DNA from: Nitrosopumilaceae archaeon | GTDB taxonomy: Archaea > Thermoproteota > Nitrososphaeria > Nitrososphaerales > Nitrosopumilaceae | DNA length: 6,150 nt | Reading direction: 5' to 3' | Assembly: GCA_007571225.1 (NCBI GenBank) | Contig: RKRU01000109.1 | Coordinates: 1-6,150 of the forward strand | Shown: one piece after another, positions 1 to 6,063 of the stretch | How positions within the stretch are numbered: the first letter of the stretch is position 1 | Layout of the letters: every line of letters starts with the position of its first letter | Notes under the pieces: model-generated | The model's database searches: none | What the model saw: only the letters and a program-made list of their open reading frames with translations | Told to the model about the DNA's origin: nothing | Made by a program: the position numbers and the translations under genes

Positions 1-301
1 CCCATCGCAACGCATGGGATGTTTGCCATGGCGCAGCCAGAGGCCACTGTATTATCTGCCTTTTGGCAGATCATGGCAAGCGGCGCCACGCCGTTGTCCT
101 TTAGCGAGTATATGGTGTATGCTCCCACGCTGCTGCCTGATCCGTACGGGAAGACAAGTATTGCGCCCTTCAGCCCCCTGCCGTGCAGCTCGTGGTTGGG
201 ATCGCTCACAATGCCACTATCCTTGTCTACTGCGCCCAGAAAGTTGATCGGGGTTTCTGACTTTAGGACCGTTCCCCTGACGCGTCCTTTAACCAATACC
301 T

Positions 302-305
<4 letters not shown>
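1..305 (-). CDS. Phosphomevalonate dehydratase small subunit (aconitase X small domain, DUF126), 3' end cut by window edge
   Basis: This is the small subunit of the enzyme that dehydrates 5-phosphomevalonate to trans-anhydromevalonate 5-phosphate in the archaeal modified mevalonate pathway (cytoplasmic, isoprenoid lipid synthesis). I translated it by hand from the complement. It begins with a KVLVKGRVRG strand, then PINFLGAVDKDSGIV, HELHGRGLKGAILVFPYGSG and SSVGAYTIYSL, and ends at the edge in CAMANIPCVAMG. These match the swivelling-domain family that pairs with the large AcnX subunit; the Ser-rich PYGSGSSVG segment is the family's conserved motif. About 101 codons are present of a usual 130-140, so the C-terminus is missing. 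The start is a TTG at 305-303 that overlaps the large-subunit stop as TTGA, with GGAG about 11 bases upstream. This implies translational coupling in a two-gene operon. Family assignment is firm; the TTG start is likely but not certain. Confidence 0.88.
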
Positions 306-1525
<1,220 letters not shown>

Positions 1526-1548
1526 GCATCTTCTATCTAATGCTACAG

Positions 1549-1557
1549 ATATAATAC
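1549..1557. promoter_or_regulatory. Shared divergent TATA-like box between dehydratase operon and endonuclease III
   Basis: The only A/T-rich motif in the gap reads GATATAATAC on plus (1548-1557) and GTATTATATC on minus. On minus, TTATAT begins 29 bases before the dehydratase ATG at 1525. On plus, TATAAT begins 31 bases before the ATG at 1581. Archaeal TATA boxes sit about 26 bases before the transcription start, so both genes could give leaderless mRNAs. No Shine-Dalgarno is visible on either side. This is inferred from spacing and composition only. Confidence 0.55.
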
Positions 1558-1580
1558 TTGTATGTATGGCCCCATCACCT

Positions 1581-2237
1581 ATGAAGAAGATTCTTGATGG
1601 AATGATCACCACCATGAATTCAGTCAAACCTCCGAGGATGACTGCGCTGCGGGAGCTCCACGAGGCCGAGACTGGTGGCGGGCCGTTCAGCATCTTAATA
1701 GGTACGATACTCTCTGCTCGTACCAAGGACGAGAACACGGCCAAGGTTGTCAGGGCCCTCTTTGCACGGTACAAAGACGCTAGGGCCCTTGCAGGTGCTG
1801 ACATAGCGGATGTAGAAGAGATAGTCAGACCCATCGGGTTCTACCATGTAAAGGCAAGGCGCATAGTGGAGGTGGCCAGGATAATTGATACCGTGTACGG
1901 GGGCTCCGTTCCTGAGGATATTGACCGTCTCTTGGAGCTGCCCGGGGTGGGCCGCAAGACTGCCAACTGTGTCTTGGTGTATGCGTTTGACCACCCGGCA
2001 ATTCCTGTGGATGTGCACGTACACCGCATATCGAACCGGCTGGGGCTGGTCAGTACAAAGACACCCGAGGAGACCGAGCAGGCACTGATGGCAAAAACCC
2101 CAAAGAGATACTGGCTGCGCATAAACGATACGTTTGTAATGTATGGACAGAACATCTGCAAGCCGGTTTCCCCTCTGTGTAGCGTATGCCAGATACAAGA
2201 AGACTGCAGATACTATCGGGAGAAGCAGACTGGTTAG
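1581..2237 (+). CDS. nth: Endonuclease III (DNA glycosylase/AP lyase, HhH-GPD family, [4Fe-4S])
   Basis: This base-excision repair enzyme removes oxidised pyrimidines and cleaves the resulting abasic site by beta-elimination. At 218 aa it matches the usual 210-220. Numbering from the ATG at 1581: ILSARTKDENT at 43-53 is the substrate-facing helix; the helix-hairpin-helix LPGVGRKTA at 120-128 carries the catalytic Lys126; VDVHVHRISNRLGL at 143-156 carries the catalytic Asp144; the C-terminus has the cluster ligands Cys193, Cys200, Cys203 and Cys209 in the exact C-x6-C-x2-C-x5-C spacing. All key residues are intact, so it should be active. An in-frame ATG at 1566 would add five residues. I prefer 1581 because the TATA-like box then lies at the archaeal distance; extension to 1470 would overlap the divergent dehydratase gene. 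Single gene, followed by a repeat-rich gap with no clear poly-T terminator. Confidence 0.95.
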   Translation: MKKILDGMITTMNSVKPPRMTALRELHEAETGGGPFSILIGTILSARTKDENTAKVVRALFARYKDARALAGADIADVEEIVRPIGFYHVKARRIVEVARIIDTVYGGSVPEDIDRLLELPGVGRKTANCVLVYAFDHPAIPVDVHVHRISNRLGLVSTKTPEETEQALMAKTPKRYWLRINDTFVMYGQNICKPVSPLCSVCQIQEDCRYYREKQTG

Positions 2238-2250
2238 CATCTACCCATAC

Positions 2251-2293
2251 TACTCCTACCCCCCACCACTACTACTCCTACCCCCCACCACTA
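2251..2293. repeat. 22-bp C/A/T-rich tandem repeat (two copies)
   Basis: The unit TACTCCTACC followed by CCCCACCACTAC occurs at 2251-2272 and again from 2273; the second copy is complete except for its last base, where inverted-repeat element A begins at 2294. It lies 13 bases after the nth stop codon. No coding potential is seen. Confidence 0.85.
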
Positions 2294-2377
2294 GTAACTG
2301 TTTAGGTCCCTCACGCCTGAATGACCGATTTTAGGCACAAATCTGGCAAATTGTTTACGCTGGACCTAAACAGTTAC
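2294..2377 (+). repeat. Inverted-repeat element, copy A (84 bp, MITE-like or structured RNA)
   Basis: Ends are a perfect 16-bp inverted repeat: GTAACTGTTTAGGTCC at 2294-2309 and GGACCTAAACAGTTAC at 2362-2377. The interior contains GACCGATTTTAGGCACAAAT and GGCAAATTGTTTAC, shared with copies B and D. It is 73/84 identical to copy B. It is flanked on both sides by CACCACTA (2286-2293 and 2378-2385), which looks like an 8-bp target duplication, though the surroundings are themselves rich in CCACCACTA. It has no ORF of its own and no recognised family. Confidence 0.85.
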
Positions 2378-2400
2378 CACCACTATTGTCGCCACCGCTC

Positions 2401-2455
2401 CCACCACTACCCCTACCACCACTACCCCTACCACCACTACCCCTACCACCACTAC
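2401..2455. repeat. 15-bp tandem repeat, CCACCACTACCCCTA unit, about 3.7 copies
   Basis: CCACCACTAC recurs at 2401, 2416, 2431 and 2446 with an exact 15-bp period. The preceding bases (2378-2400) are degenerate versions of the same C/A-rich motif and resemble the 22-bp tandem on the other side of element A. The open frames here (poly-Val/Gly on minus, His/Tyr-rich on plus) are by-products of the repeat. Confidence 0.9.
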
Positions 2456-2624
2456 AGCAGCCGTAACAAGCACTTTACAGACATCTTCTCCAAAATACCC
2501 AAGCAGCGTATGCCAGCTCGAATCCGGCCCTGTACCACAACCACTCTGTACGTCGTTGTCTACTGCTCCTCTTATTTCCCCATCCACATGCATGCCCAGA
2601 AGACCACATGTGATCAGATCTAAG
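2456..2624. other. Gene-free spacer between tandem repeat and element copy B
   Basis: No ORF with protein-like composition, no tRNA and no clear promoter is seen. The only local structure is a run of three short palindromes just before copy B (CACATGTG, TGATCA, AGATCT, roughly 2605-2620). Confidence 0.5.
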
Positions 2625-2708
2625 GTAACTGTTTACGTCCCCCATGCTGAAATGACCGATTCTAGGCACAAATTTGGCAAATTGTTTACACTGGGCGTAA
2701 ACAGTTAC
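2625..2708 (+). repeat. Inverted-repeat element, copy B (84 bp)
   Basis: Left arm GTAACTGTTTACGTCC (2625-2640) pairs with right arm GGGCGTAAACAGTTAC (2693-2708) over 16 positions with one T-G wobble. The interior matches copies A and D (GACCGATTCTAGGCACAAAT then TTGGCAAATTGTTTAC). Same orientation as copy A. A near-match (GATCTAAG before, GATATAAG at 2711-2718) could be a decayed target duplication but is offset by two bases. Confidence 0.87.
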
Positions 2709-2818
2709 CCGATATAAGAAGGGGGAAGCGTAAAGAATCTGGTGCATCCCACCCTGATGGGACGACTGGTTCCTGCGATCATTTATAACTTATATTAGTA
2801 CATTTTAAAGTACCTGAA
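2709..2818 (+). promoter_or_regulatory. Promoter region of the GT2-GtrA gene, TTATAT box at 2790-2795
   Basis: ATTTATAACTTATATTAGTA at 2781-2800 is the most A/T-rich segment in the gap. TTATAT begins 29 bases before the TTG at 2819, the same spacing as the TTATAT box before the dehydratase ATG. No Shine-Dalgarno precedes the start, so a leaderless transcript is likely. The rest of this stretch (2709-2780) shows nothing else convincing. Confidence 0.55.
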
Positions 2819-3985
2819 TTGACTAGTCCAAACCCCCAAGTCTCCATAATAGTATCCACGTACAACGAGTCCCAGAACATAATATCGATCCTAAAGTCGA
2901 TCAGGGAGAGCATGCCCACCGGAATACTTACGGAGACCATAGTAGTCGACGACAACTCCCCGGATGGTACGGGCCGCATAGTAGAGGAGTACGTACAGGG
3001 GCTGAAGCGGTTTGCCGAGAATACGATAAATGTAATACATAGAAAGACAAGGGACGGACTCTCCTCTGCAATACTCAGCGGCATACAGAATGCCCGCGCC
3101 GACACAATCGTCGTGATGGACTCGGACTTTTCGCATCCGCCACAGGCAATTCCTCGCATGCTAGAGGCGCTCAAACAGTATCAATGCGATCTGGTGGTAG
3201 CATCAAGATACATGCGGGGTGGTGGAACACGTGGATGGACCTTAAAGCGCAAGATGCTCAGTAAGAGCGCCACGCTGATAGCCAAGATCGGACTGCGCGT
3301 CAAACTGAGTGATCCCATGTCGGGTTTCTTTGCATTCAAAAAACACATCATAAACGGGCTCTCGTTTGATGCCCTTGGATACAAGTTCCTGCTGGAGCTG
3401 CTGGTAAAGACCGACCGCAAGATAACCGTAAAGGAGATACCATACATATTTGAGAACCGCAGGCTGGGCAAGAGCAAACTGGACGCCTCCCTGTACGAGA
3501 CGTCTTCTGAATACCTGCAGGCGGTCTGGCGCCTGTACAAGAGCAAGAAGATGAAAGAGTCGTCGGAGCGGCGCGGCTCAGTCAAGTTCTTCTCAAAGGC
3601 GGCTCGGTTCTTTACCGTAGGGGCATCGGGATTCGGCGTAAACTATCTGGTGTCTATGCTCTTTGCATCAGGCCTTGCCGACATATGGTACGTGCATGCT
3701 AACGCGTTTGGCATTGTAGCGTCGCTCTCTACTAACTTCATACTGAACAAGATATGGACGTTTGAAGATGTGGACTTTGGCGCCAAGCGAACCCTCTCGC
3801 AGTACGGCAGGTTCGCTGCGTTCAGCTCGCTTGGAGCTGCTGTGCAGCTCGGCACGGTATATTGGCTGGTGGATGCCCACAACATCTCCTACCCTCTTGC
3901 ACTCTTTACGGCAATTGCCGTGGCAGCCTCCAGCAACTTTGTACTCAACAAGAAACTGACATTCCGGGAGAAGATCTGGGGATGA
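2819..3985 (+). CDS. Dolichol-phosphate mannosyltransferase-like GT2 glycosyltransferase with C-terminal GtrA membrane domain
   Basis: A membrane glycosyltransferase predicted to move a sugar from a nucleotide donor to dolichyl/polyprenyl phosphate on the cytoplasmic face, supplying lipid-linked sugar for surface glycosylation. The GT-A domain (about residues 7-235) has VSIIVSTYNESQNI (8-21), the VVDDNSPDGTG motif with Asp44/Asp45, the DSD metal site at 101-103 followed by FSHPP, ASRYMRGGG (128-136), SDPMSGFFAFKK (164-175) and FENRRLGKSKLD (211-222), all typical of DPM1/PMT2-like enzymes. A short basic linker leads to a GtrA/DPMS domain (264-384) with four hydrophobic segments and two matching NFILNKIWTF / NFVLNKKLTF ends. 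The 388 aa length fits archaeal GT2-GtrA proteins. The start is TTG (2819); there is no in-frame ATG upstream and the next residues already match the family. It stands alone, bracketed by inverted-repeat elements. Donor and acceptor are inferred from family. Confidence 0.9.
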   Translation: MTSPNPQVSIIVSTYNESQNIISILKSIRESMPTGILTETIVVDDNSPDGTGRIVEEYVQGLKRFAENTINVIHRKTRDGLSSAILSGIQNARADTIVVMDSDFSHPPQAIPRMLEALKQYQCDLVVASRYMRGGGTRGWTLKRKMLSKSATLIAKIGLRVKLSDPMSGFFAFKKHIINGLSFDALGYKFLLELLVKTDRKITVKEIPYIFENRRLGKSKLDASLYETSSEYLQAVWRLYKSKKMKESSERRGSVKFFSKAARFFTVGASGFGVNYLVSMLFASGLADIWYVHANAFGIVASLSTNFILNKIWTFEDVDFGAKRTLSQYGRFAAFSSLGAAVQLGTVYWLVDAHNISYPLALFTAIAVAASSNFVLNKKLTFREKIWG

Positions 3986-3993
3986 CTGGAGAT

Positions 3994-4023
3994 GCAACCG
4001 TCTAGGTCCCACGCGCCTGAACG
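3994..4023 (+). repeat. Partial copy C of the inverted-repeat element (left end only)
   Basis: GCAACCGTCTAGGTCC followed by CACGCGCCTGAACG matches the first 30 bases of copy A at 24/30 positions; four of the six differences are C/T changes. The matching right arm is not found nearby. It begins nine bases after the GT2-GtrA stop codon and faces the partial copy E. Confidence 0.6.
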
Positions 4024-4134
4024 TTTGATCCCGGGTAAATACAACAACAGCAACAAACCGCTTGCGACCAACCTACAACTGCGCTGGGAACAGATCGCAT
4101 ACCTGCCTAGCACTACTGCCACATGCTTAGAGCG
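4024..4134. other. Gene-free spacer downstream of the GT2-GtrA gene
   Basis: No ORF with protein-like content and no clear poly-T terminator is seen. CCCGGG and an AACAACAGCAACAA low-complexity stretch occur near 4030-4057; CACTACTGCCACATGC near 4111-4126 is echoed at 4233-4260 on the other side of copy D. Confidence 0.45.
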
Positions 4135-4221
4135 GTAACTGTTTACGTCTGGCGTAAACAATTTGCCAAATTTGTGCCTAGAACCGATCATTTCAGTGTC
4201 GTGGGGGACGTAAACAGTTAC
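4135..4221 (-). repeat. Inverted-repeat element, copy D (87 bp, inverted relative to A and B)
   Basis: Read on minus, GTAACTGTTTACGTC pairs perfectly over 15 bases with GACGTAAACAGTTAC. The interior repeats TTCTAGGCACAAATTTGGCA exactly as in copy B, with a three-base insertion nearer the left arm. Orientation is opposite to copies A and B, so B and D form a pair of inverted repeats around the GT2-GtrA gene. No clear target duplication flanks it. Confidence 0.87.
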
Positions 4222-4380
4222 CCTCAGAACCAATGCCACATACCCAGAACCACTACTGCATACTCCTAACCACTGCCTGCTGCGTGCACACGGTGGGATG
4301 GATCTTCTGCAAGAGGTTACCCCCCGTCTCCCCACCTCATACATACCGTTTGGGTTCGGCGCAAATAATCTGCTGTTTGT
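4222..4380. other. Gene-free C/A-rich spacer
   Basis: CCACTACTGC and TACTCCTA motifs here recall the C/A-rich tandems at 2251-2293, suggesting the two non-coding islands share ancestry or composition. No gene, RNA or promoter can be supported. Confidence 0.4.
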
Positions 4381-4413
4381 AATTAGTCATTAGGACGTGA
4401 GGGACCTAGACAG
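4381..4413 (-). repeat. Partial copy E of the inverted-repeat element
   Basis: On minus, CTGTCTAGGTCCCTCACG followed by TCCTAATGACTAATT matches the copy A left half (from CTGTTTAGGTCC) at 27/33 positions. With partial copy C it forms facing ends about 420 bp apart. The right arm of the element is absent. Confidence 0.6.
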
Positions 4414-4425
4414 ACAGCTGTCTAG
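4406..4425. repeat. Perfect 8-bp inverted repeat with 4-base loop
   Basis: CTAGACAG (4406-4413), loop ACAG, CTGTCTAG (4418-4425). It overlaps the outer end of partial copy E. It could be a remnant of a terminal inverted repeat or a hairpin at the end of a transcript; no poly-T tract follows on either strand. Confidence 0.6.
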
Positions 4426-4449
4426 TACTTACAAAATGAGTAATCTTAC

Positions 4450-4488
4450 GGCCTTTTGGCCAAAACAATATAATAAAAAGAAAAAGTT
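4450..4488 (-). terminator. Likely transcription terminator of the cdvB-like gene
   Basis: Read on minus, about 25 bases after the cdvB stop there is a T-rich run (CTTTTTCTTTTTATTATATT) followed by TTTTGGCCAAAAGGCC, a small GGCC-N4-GGCC hairpin (4450-4461). Archaeal termination mainly needs oligo-T on the coding strand, which this provides. Inferred from sequence only. Confidence 0.6.
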
Positions 4489-4511
4489 CATCCTGACTTT
4501 CCTGGCCGCGA

Positions 4512-5168
4512 CTAAAAGTTAGAGCCGCCACCCGTGGTGGTCTGGGATGAATATCCTGTTGATGCTGGTACAGATGGGAACTGCTCCCCGATCTGCTGTT
4601 CTGCAACTGCAGAGGCCTCTTGCAGAATCTTTTCTGTCTCCTCGTTGGAAGCTCCGTCTTCAAGACCGAATGAATCGCCTGCAAGCGAGTCCATCATGAG
4701 TCCGTTCAGAGTCTGTGTCATGGAATTCAGCTCCGAGTCTGCTTCTGGCATGAACCTTCCGAGCGAAGATCTGAGGCCCTTCATTGTGTTCATGGCAGGC
4801 TGGATGGCTACCATCGCGTCACCTAGGTCGTGTATGGTGGTCAGTCTGAGCTGAACCTGTTCTAGGGACATTCTTGCATTGCCCAGCAGTTTTGAGACCT
4901 TGCGAATCTCGGCAAGCTCGTTGGACAGTACCCTGCTGGTACTGACATCGTGCTGCTGCATGGCTGCCACTACGCGATTGAAGAGTTTTGCATCCCTGTC
5001 GCGCAGCTTGTTGAGCATGTTGTCCATCTTTGAGATCTGCACCTGTAGTTTGTTGACAGCTGTCTGGATTCGTGGCTTGAGAGGGGCCTGTGGCTTTGCC
5101 GCATCCCGGATCTTTCGTGTCAATCCTATGTTCTCATGCTGATTCCAGCTCTTGTCGAAGTTTGTCAT
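4512..5168 (-). CDS. CdvB-like ESCRT-III (Snf7 family) cell-division protein
   Basis: A predicted membrane-remodelling filament protein of the archaeal Cdv system, which constricts the division neck together with CdvA and the AAA ATPase CdvC (Vps4-like). It is 218 aa, almost entirely helical. Residues 17-70 form the basic N-terminal helix (TRKIRDAAKPQAPLKPR, then KLQVQISKMDNMLNKLRDRD), residues 75-135 the second helical stretch with ELAEIRKVSKLLGNARMSLE, and residues 136-195 an acidic part (SFGLEDGASNEETEKI) ending in the QEASAVAEQQIGEQFPSV helix. The tail (200-218) is Ser/Thr/Gly-rich and ends GGGSNF; no winged-helix domain is present, unlike crenarchaeal CdvB. The start ATG at 5168 has GGTGAT 8 bases upstream, a good match to the archaeal anti-Shine-Dalgarno. 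Divergent from the MurI homologue. Family is firm; which CdvB paralogue it is cannot be decided here. Confidence 0.85.
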   Translation of the reverse strand: MTNFDKSWNQHENIGLTRKIRDAAKPQAPLKPRIQTAVNKLQVQISKMDNMLNKLRDRDAKLFNRVVAAMQQHDVSTSRVLSNELAEIRKVSKLLGNARMSLEQVQLRLTTIHDLGDAMVAIQPAMNTMKGLRSSLGRFMPEADSELNSMTQTLNGLMMDSLAGDSFGLEDGASNEETEKILQEASAVAEQQIGEQFPSVPASTGYSSQTTTGGGSNF

Positions 5169-5176
5169 GTTGATAC

Positions 5177-5183
5177 ATCACCC
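5177..5183 (-). promoter_or_regulatory. Shine-Dalgarno of the cdvB-like gene
   Basis: On minus, GAGGGTGAT contains GGTGAT, complementary to the 16S 3' end, with 8 bases to the ATG at 5168. It supports that start and implies a leadered mRNA. The transcription start would then have to lie further upstream than the central TATA-like box predicts; an alternative A/T-rich box is the AAAAATAC at about 5206-5213 on minus. Confidence 0.6.
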
Positions 5184-5191
5184 TCTTTTCA

Positions 5192-5200
5192 CTTAATATC
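5192..5200. promoter_or_regulatory. Divergent TATA-like box between cdvB-like and MurI-like genes
   Basis: CTTAATATC on plus, GATATTAAG on minus, centred near 5196, exactly midway between the two start codons (5168 and 5224). On plus its spacing (about 28 bases from centre to ATG) fits a leaderless MurI-like mRNA, which has no Shine-Dalgarno. On minus its use is less certain because cdvB has a Shine-Dalgarno that such a transcript would lose. Confidence 0.5.
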
Positions 5201-5223
5201 TTGTGTGTATTTTTGTCACCTAA

Positions 5224-6063
5224 ATGCTAAATTTAGCTAACAAACTTTACACACCCAAAAGTACACATGTGACGCCGCGCAGAGTGGCAGTCTTCGACTC
5301 GGGGCTGGGATCCCTCTCGATAGCCCGGGCGATTCGCAGGCGGGGCAGAGTGGAGCTGTTCTACTTTGCAGATGTTGCAAGCTTTCCTTATGGCTCAAAG
5401 TCCAAAGATGAGCTTGGGCGCATCGTAAGTGCCACCGTGGATCGCCTCCAAGATATGTTTGCCCCTGATGTGATCGTGGTGGCGTCAAACACCCCCTCAC
5501 TGGTACTTGAGATGGCCGACGGACCAGGTCTTGTGACGGTAAGGCCACCGGTCAGTCAAGCATGTTCTGTGTCTGTCTCAAAGAGGGTCGGCATACTGGG
5601 AACCCGGGGGGCGGTACGGAGCGATGGATTGTCCCGCCACATACAGGGAGAGACGGACGGGAAGACTCGCATATTCAAGATAGATGGCTCAGAGCTGGTG
5701 CAACTTGTAGAGTCGGGCGCCTTTCTAAATGACCGCCCGCGCTGCAGGGATGTGATCCGCCGCACATTGGCGCCCGCAGTTGTCGACAGCGGTATAGATA
5801 CGGTTACGCTCTCAAGCACGCACCTGCCGTTTCTGCTGCCCATACTGCGTGCGGAGTATCCGGACGTGAACTTTCTTGATCCTGCAAGACAGGTTGCAGA
5901 AAAGGTCTTTGGGGCAGGCAGCAGTAGGAGCGGAGAGGACAGCGGCATAAGAAGAAGAAGCACGCTGAGGATATTTGCATCCGGCGACTATGCGGTACTA
6001 CAGCAGAACCTGCTACGGCTTGGGGTGCGTCGGGTCGTCAGGCCCCTGGCAGTCAACGACTGA
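5224..6063 (+). CDS. Glutamate racemase (MurI) homologue with both catalytic cysteines replaced by serine
   Basis: Belongs to the Asp/Glu racemase superfamily; classical MurI interconverts L- and D-glutamate for peptidoglycan using two cysteines as acid/base. The 279 aa length fits (usual 255-290) with an N-terminal extension of about 20 residues. Recognisable motifs are VAVFDSGLGSLSI (21-33; Asp25 and Ser26 of the FDSG motif kept, but GS for the usual GG), YFADVASFPYGSKS (47-60), VVASNTPS (85-92), LVQLVESGAF (158-167; Glu163 likely the conserved acid) and TLSSTHLPFL (195-204; His200 kept). In active enzymes the third and fifth motifs read ACNT and GCTH; here they are ASNT (Ser88, TCA) and SSTH (Ser198, AGC). 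The fold should be intact, but normal racemisation is doubtful. The ATG at 5224 is 28 bases after a TATA-like box and no Shine-Dalgarno is seen. Transcribed divergently from cdvB. Confidence 0.85.
   Translation: MLNLANKLYTPKSTHVTPRRVAVFDSGLGSLSIARAIRRRGRVELFYFADVASFPYGSKSKDELGRIVSATVDRLQDMFAPDVIVVASNTPSLVLEMADGPGLVTVRPPVSQACSVSVSKRVGILGTRGAVRSDGLSRHIQGETDGKTRIFKIDGSELVQLVESGAFLNDRPRCRDVIRRTLAPAVVDSGIDTVTLSSTHLPFLLPILRAEYPDVNFLDPARQVAEKVFGAGSSRSGEDSGIRRRSTLRIFASGDYAVLQQNLLRLGVRRVVRPLAVND

Noticed and set aside
1526..1834. Upstream extension of the dehydratase large subunit
   Set aside because: The frame is open but overlaps the conserved endonuclease III coding sequence, and the extra residues match nothing in the AcnX family.
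2510..2540. tRNA-like T-arm (CTCGAATCCGG)
   Set aside because: The flanking bases do not form a 5-bp T stem and no acceptor, D or anticodon arm can be drawn on either strand.
2321..2623. ORFs rich in His/Tyr (plus) and Val/Gly (minus)
   Set aside because: Their composition comes straight from the 15-bp tandem repeat and element A; no ribosome binding site or protein-like segment is seen.
2294..2708. CRISPR array
   Set aside because: The repeats are 84 bp with terminal inverted repeats, only two in direct order, spaced unevenly and without a cas gene.
2741..2770. Box C/D-like sRNA near TGATGGGA
   Set aside because: Box C is imperfect and no properly spaced D and D' boxes are visible; only a weak TCCCA/TGGGA hairpin is present.
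3889..4344. Minus-strand ORF of 151 codons
   Set aside because: It overlaps the glycosyltransferase end and runs through the repeat elements with no recognisable domain.
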